The translations under genes and the position numbers were made by a program. From Dipteris shenzhenensis (lineage: Eukaryota > Polypodiophyta > Polypodiopsida > Gleicheniales), in the NCBI GenBank assembly GCA_047967505.1, contig CM106541.1: a stretch of 64,000 nucleotides of DNA, one strand, 5' to 3'. The first letter of the stretch is position 1. The number at the start of each line of letters is the position of its first letter. Shown in pieces: positions 62,103-64,000 of the stretch. The notes beneath the pieces are model-generated. The model was given only the letters and a program-made list of their open reading frames with translations. It was not told the DNA's origin and made no database searches.

Positions 62103-63500
62103 GTGAGATTTGTAACTTTTGACAGCATGATTCTGTTTACGATGACTAATTCTCCTATGCAATGGTACTTACACAGTAAAATGGTTAAATGGATACTTTC
62201 ACACTATCATTATATATTTCTGCTTTGCTTTCTTTCAAACTGTTGAGTGAAATATATCTTTCTTTTAGTGTATCTCTGTCATTATAGGATATCAGAAAGG
62301 CCTAACATGATTGTTAATAGTCTTGAAAATATGACACTCTTTTTTGCTTCATAAACCTGCTTCACAGATGTTCAACATTCAAACACACTTTAAGAGGCTT
62401 CATTTTCACATGAGCCTCTTAAGCTGGCCAACCCATTTTGGGAACCTCGCTGAACACCTCAACATCTAGATTGTCTGTAATCAGTCAATATCAGGAGTAC
62501 AATCCAGCCTTGGCCTACCAGAAAGGCCCTACAAGCTCTTTTCGTATACTATGGCAAGCATACTAGACAAATATTCGCAACTTTGCATCATGCAATGAAA
62601 ATAAACCTCCCGCCCCTGCAAAAAGAGGGAAAAACTGCAAAAAGAAATAAAGGACTAGCTTATATTCTAGTTCTAATTTCCAGATTTGAGTCCTCAAGCC
62701 TTGAATTAGGTACTCTTTGGACACTTGGTTCTGTTATGAAAATGAATATAATATTCTTAACCTGCCCTGGCCCCCCCCCCTCTCTCTCTCTCTAAGATAG
62801 TTATTGGGAGCAGCTATCCCTGAGATCAAAATCAATGTTATCATACGGACTGGCCTGTTTGAGAGACTAATTATTTAGGTTGGATAACTTCTCAAAGAAA
62901 TCTTCTAATGTTAAAAGGGTAAATGTGACCTAATCATCTTTCTTGTCTTTGTTTATGTGATCACATTAATAATAGAACATCTTGCACGGGATGTCCATCT
63001 ATCTATTAACTATCCAAGTATATCTACTAGAGTTGCATCCATACATGTGATCATTTGTGCCTGTTAGCAACCCTCCACCCATCAGCCCTTTGTCTCAGCC
63101 AGCAATTACCTCAGCTAGTAGCAAACACACTAACCCTAACCTCAAGTTGGGCTAAATCCCCAACCCAACCCGGGGCTAGGTTAAGCTAGGGGGTTCAATA
63201 GACATCCAATTATGGATTGGCCTACCCTCTCCTGGAAGTCCCCCTCAACTCCTTAACCTCCATCAGGACTAGGTACTCTATAGTTGTAGCCATGACATCT
63301 TCTCCATATGCACGGAATTATCAACAAGAAGGCTCAAAAACAACCCATCCTTGGGCAACAAGGTCAGATTTTTTTATCTCTAGTAGGTAGTGAGAGAGCT
63401 ACGATTGGAATTGGTAGAAGTAAAGGCTTGACTTCACATTCTGAAAGGGCCTGGTAAGTAGGTAGTGAGGCTATAAAATCTTGTAAGGATTTTCCCTCTA
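62103..63500 (+). other. Intron DNA, no recognised element
   Basis: AT-rich, with a C10(TC)n microsatellite at about 62769-62793. No exon with coding character could be set. Confidence 0.45.
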
Positions 63501-64000
63501 CTTTGCAGCTAGTCTCTACAGTCAAAGATCTTATTCACATTGAAGTACAAACTGCTAACAAGGAAGTGACTGTGGAAGTGAACACCAAAGTAAGTAAGTC
63601 TAATATTCAAGCAGAGATTAAAGCACACGAAGCTAGATGTGATAATGCATTGAAGATTAGAATAGGGGGATTGAAGCTAGATGTGATAATGCATTGAAGA
63701 TTAGAATAGGGGGACTCCCAAAAGACTGGTACAAAGAGGATACATATAGTGAAATATTGACAAACATCAAAGCAAGCTTGCCCAACATTGAATAGGTGGA
63801 TGATGATGATAACTCCAGGCCAGCTTCTATTATGCACTATAAAGGTCATGCAATCCTTACATTGAAGTCAAGACATGCGGATCAAGCTTCTTCGACAATC
63901 TTACAAGTTGAAGGATACCAAAGTATGGACAACAGAGGAGCTTACACAAGCTCAACTCAAGAATAAGGCAATTGAATTAGCTGAAGTCAGGGCTACTAGA
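63500..64000 (+). pseudogene. LINE ORF1-like fragment, runs off the window
   Basis: + strand frames give IEVQTANKEVTVEVNTKVSK, then RIGGLPKDWYKEDTYSEILT (an RRM-like start) and finally LRQSYKLKDTKVWTTEELTQ, AQLKNKAIELAEVRATR. This order (coiled region, RNA-binding fold, KLK-T-x-x-x-x-x-DLT motif) is that of LINE ORF1. A 44 bp duplication and a TAG break it. Assignment from motif memory only. Confidence 0.5.
63629..63714 (+). repeat. 44 bp-period tandem duplication
   Basis: 42-base units 63629-63670 and 63673-63714 are identical, separated by TT. They start GAAGCTAGATGTGATAATGC. The period is not a multiple of three. Confidence 0.95.

Noticed and set aside
1-64000. tRNA, rRNA or other structural RNA genes
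   Set aside because: No cloverleaf-type A and B box pair or rRNA segment was noticed on reading; the tRNA-like matches are only LTR primer sites. A tRNAscan/Infernal run would settle it.

Overview
The window reads as nuclear DNA of a land plant with a large, repeat-rich genome. The evidence is plant-type Ty3/gypsy chromoviruses, Ty1/copia elements with an initiator-Met tRNA primer site (TGGTATCAGAGC), LINE reverse transcriptases, and one host gene whose small GT-AG exons are separated by introns of 10-19 kb. A fern, lycophyte or gymnosperm would fit. That is inference from architecture only, and I cannot name the species.

Host gene: six exons on the + strand (20487-20674, 39417-39593, 50524-50697, 50850-51509, 61655-61815, 62018-62102) join in compatible reading phase. 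They encode about 480 residues: a charged coiled-coil segment, six kelch blades, then a second coiled coil. The introns are about 18.7 kb, 10.9 kb, 152 bp, 10.1 kb and 202 bp. Both ends of the gene probably lie outside the window.

Region 1-19.8 kb (upstream of the first recognised exon, possibly an earlier intron) is a pile of retroelement remnants: a decayed + strand gypsy with its LTR (1-1260); three minus-strand gypsy elements back to back (1261-2240, 2245-6000, 5940-11335), the third with an almost continuous gag-pol reading frame; a fourth gypsy with a 1.5 kb LTR and a tRNA-Glu-like primer site (11728-14378) inserted into a gypsy RT fragment; a LINE (15.6-17.58 kb); and further LTRs in both orientations.

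Intron 20.7-39.4 kb is a nest. A + strand gypsy (22254-39253) carries a young 5.1 kb copia (22591-27707, TSD CGGAT) and a 5.5 kb LTR element (28763-34270, TSD GTCAG), which itself carries a 2.2 kb insertion. A second, partial copy of that 2.2 kb repeat family lies at 21.0-22.25 kb. The pol gene of the gypsy also holds an inverted 0.33 kb piece of another gypsy.

Intron 39.6-50.5 kb contains a solo or truncated LTR, a 1.96 kb non-autonomous LTR element with a copia gag remnant (TSD GTTTG) and an internally deleted copia (47069-49891). Intron 51.5-61.65 kb contains gypsy, LINE and copia fragments. A LINE ORF1-like fragment lies at 63.5-64.0 kb.

No rRNA, tRNA gene, CRISPR array or bacterial-type operon was seen. 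The most unusual points are the stretched kelch/coiled-coil gene; the copia whose LTRs are almost identical although its integrase core is gone; several short tandem duplications that break retroelement reading frames; and TTGAC-rich clusters just upstream of LTR TATA boxes.
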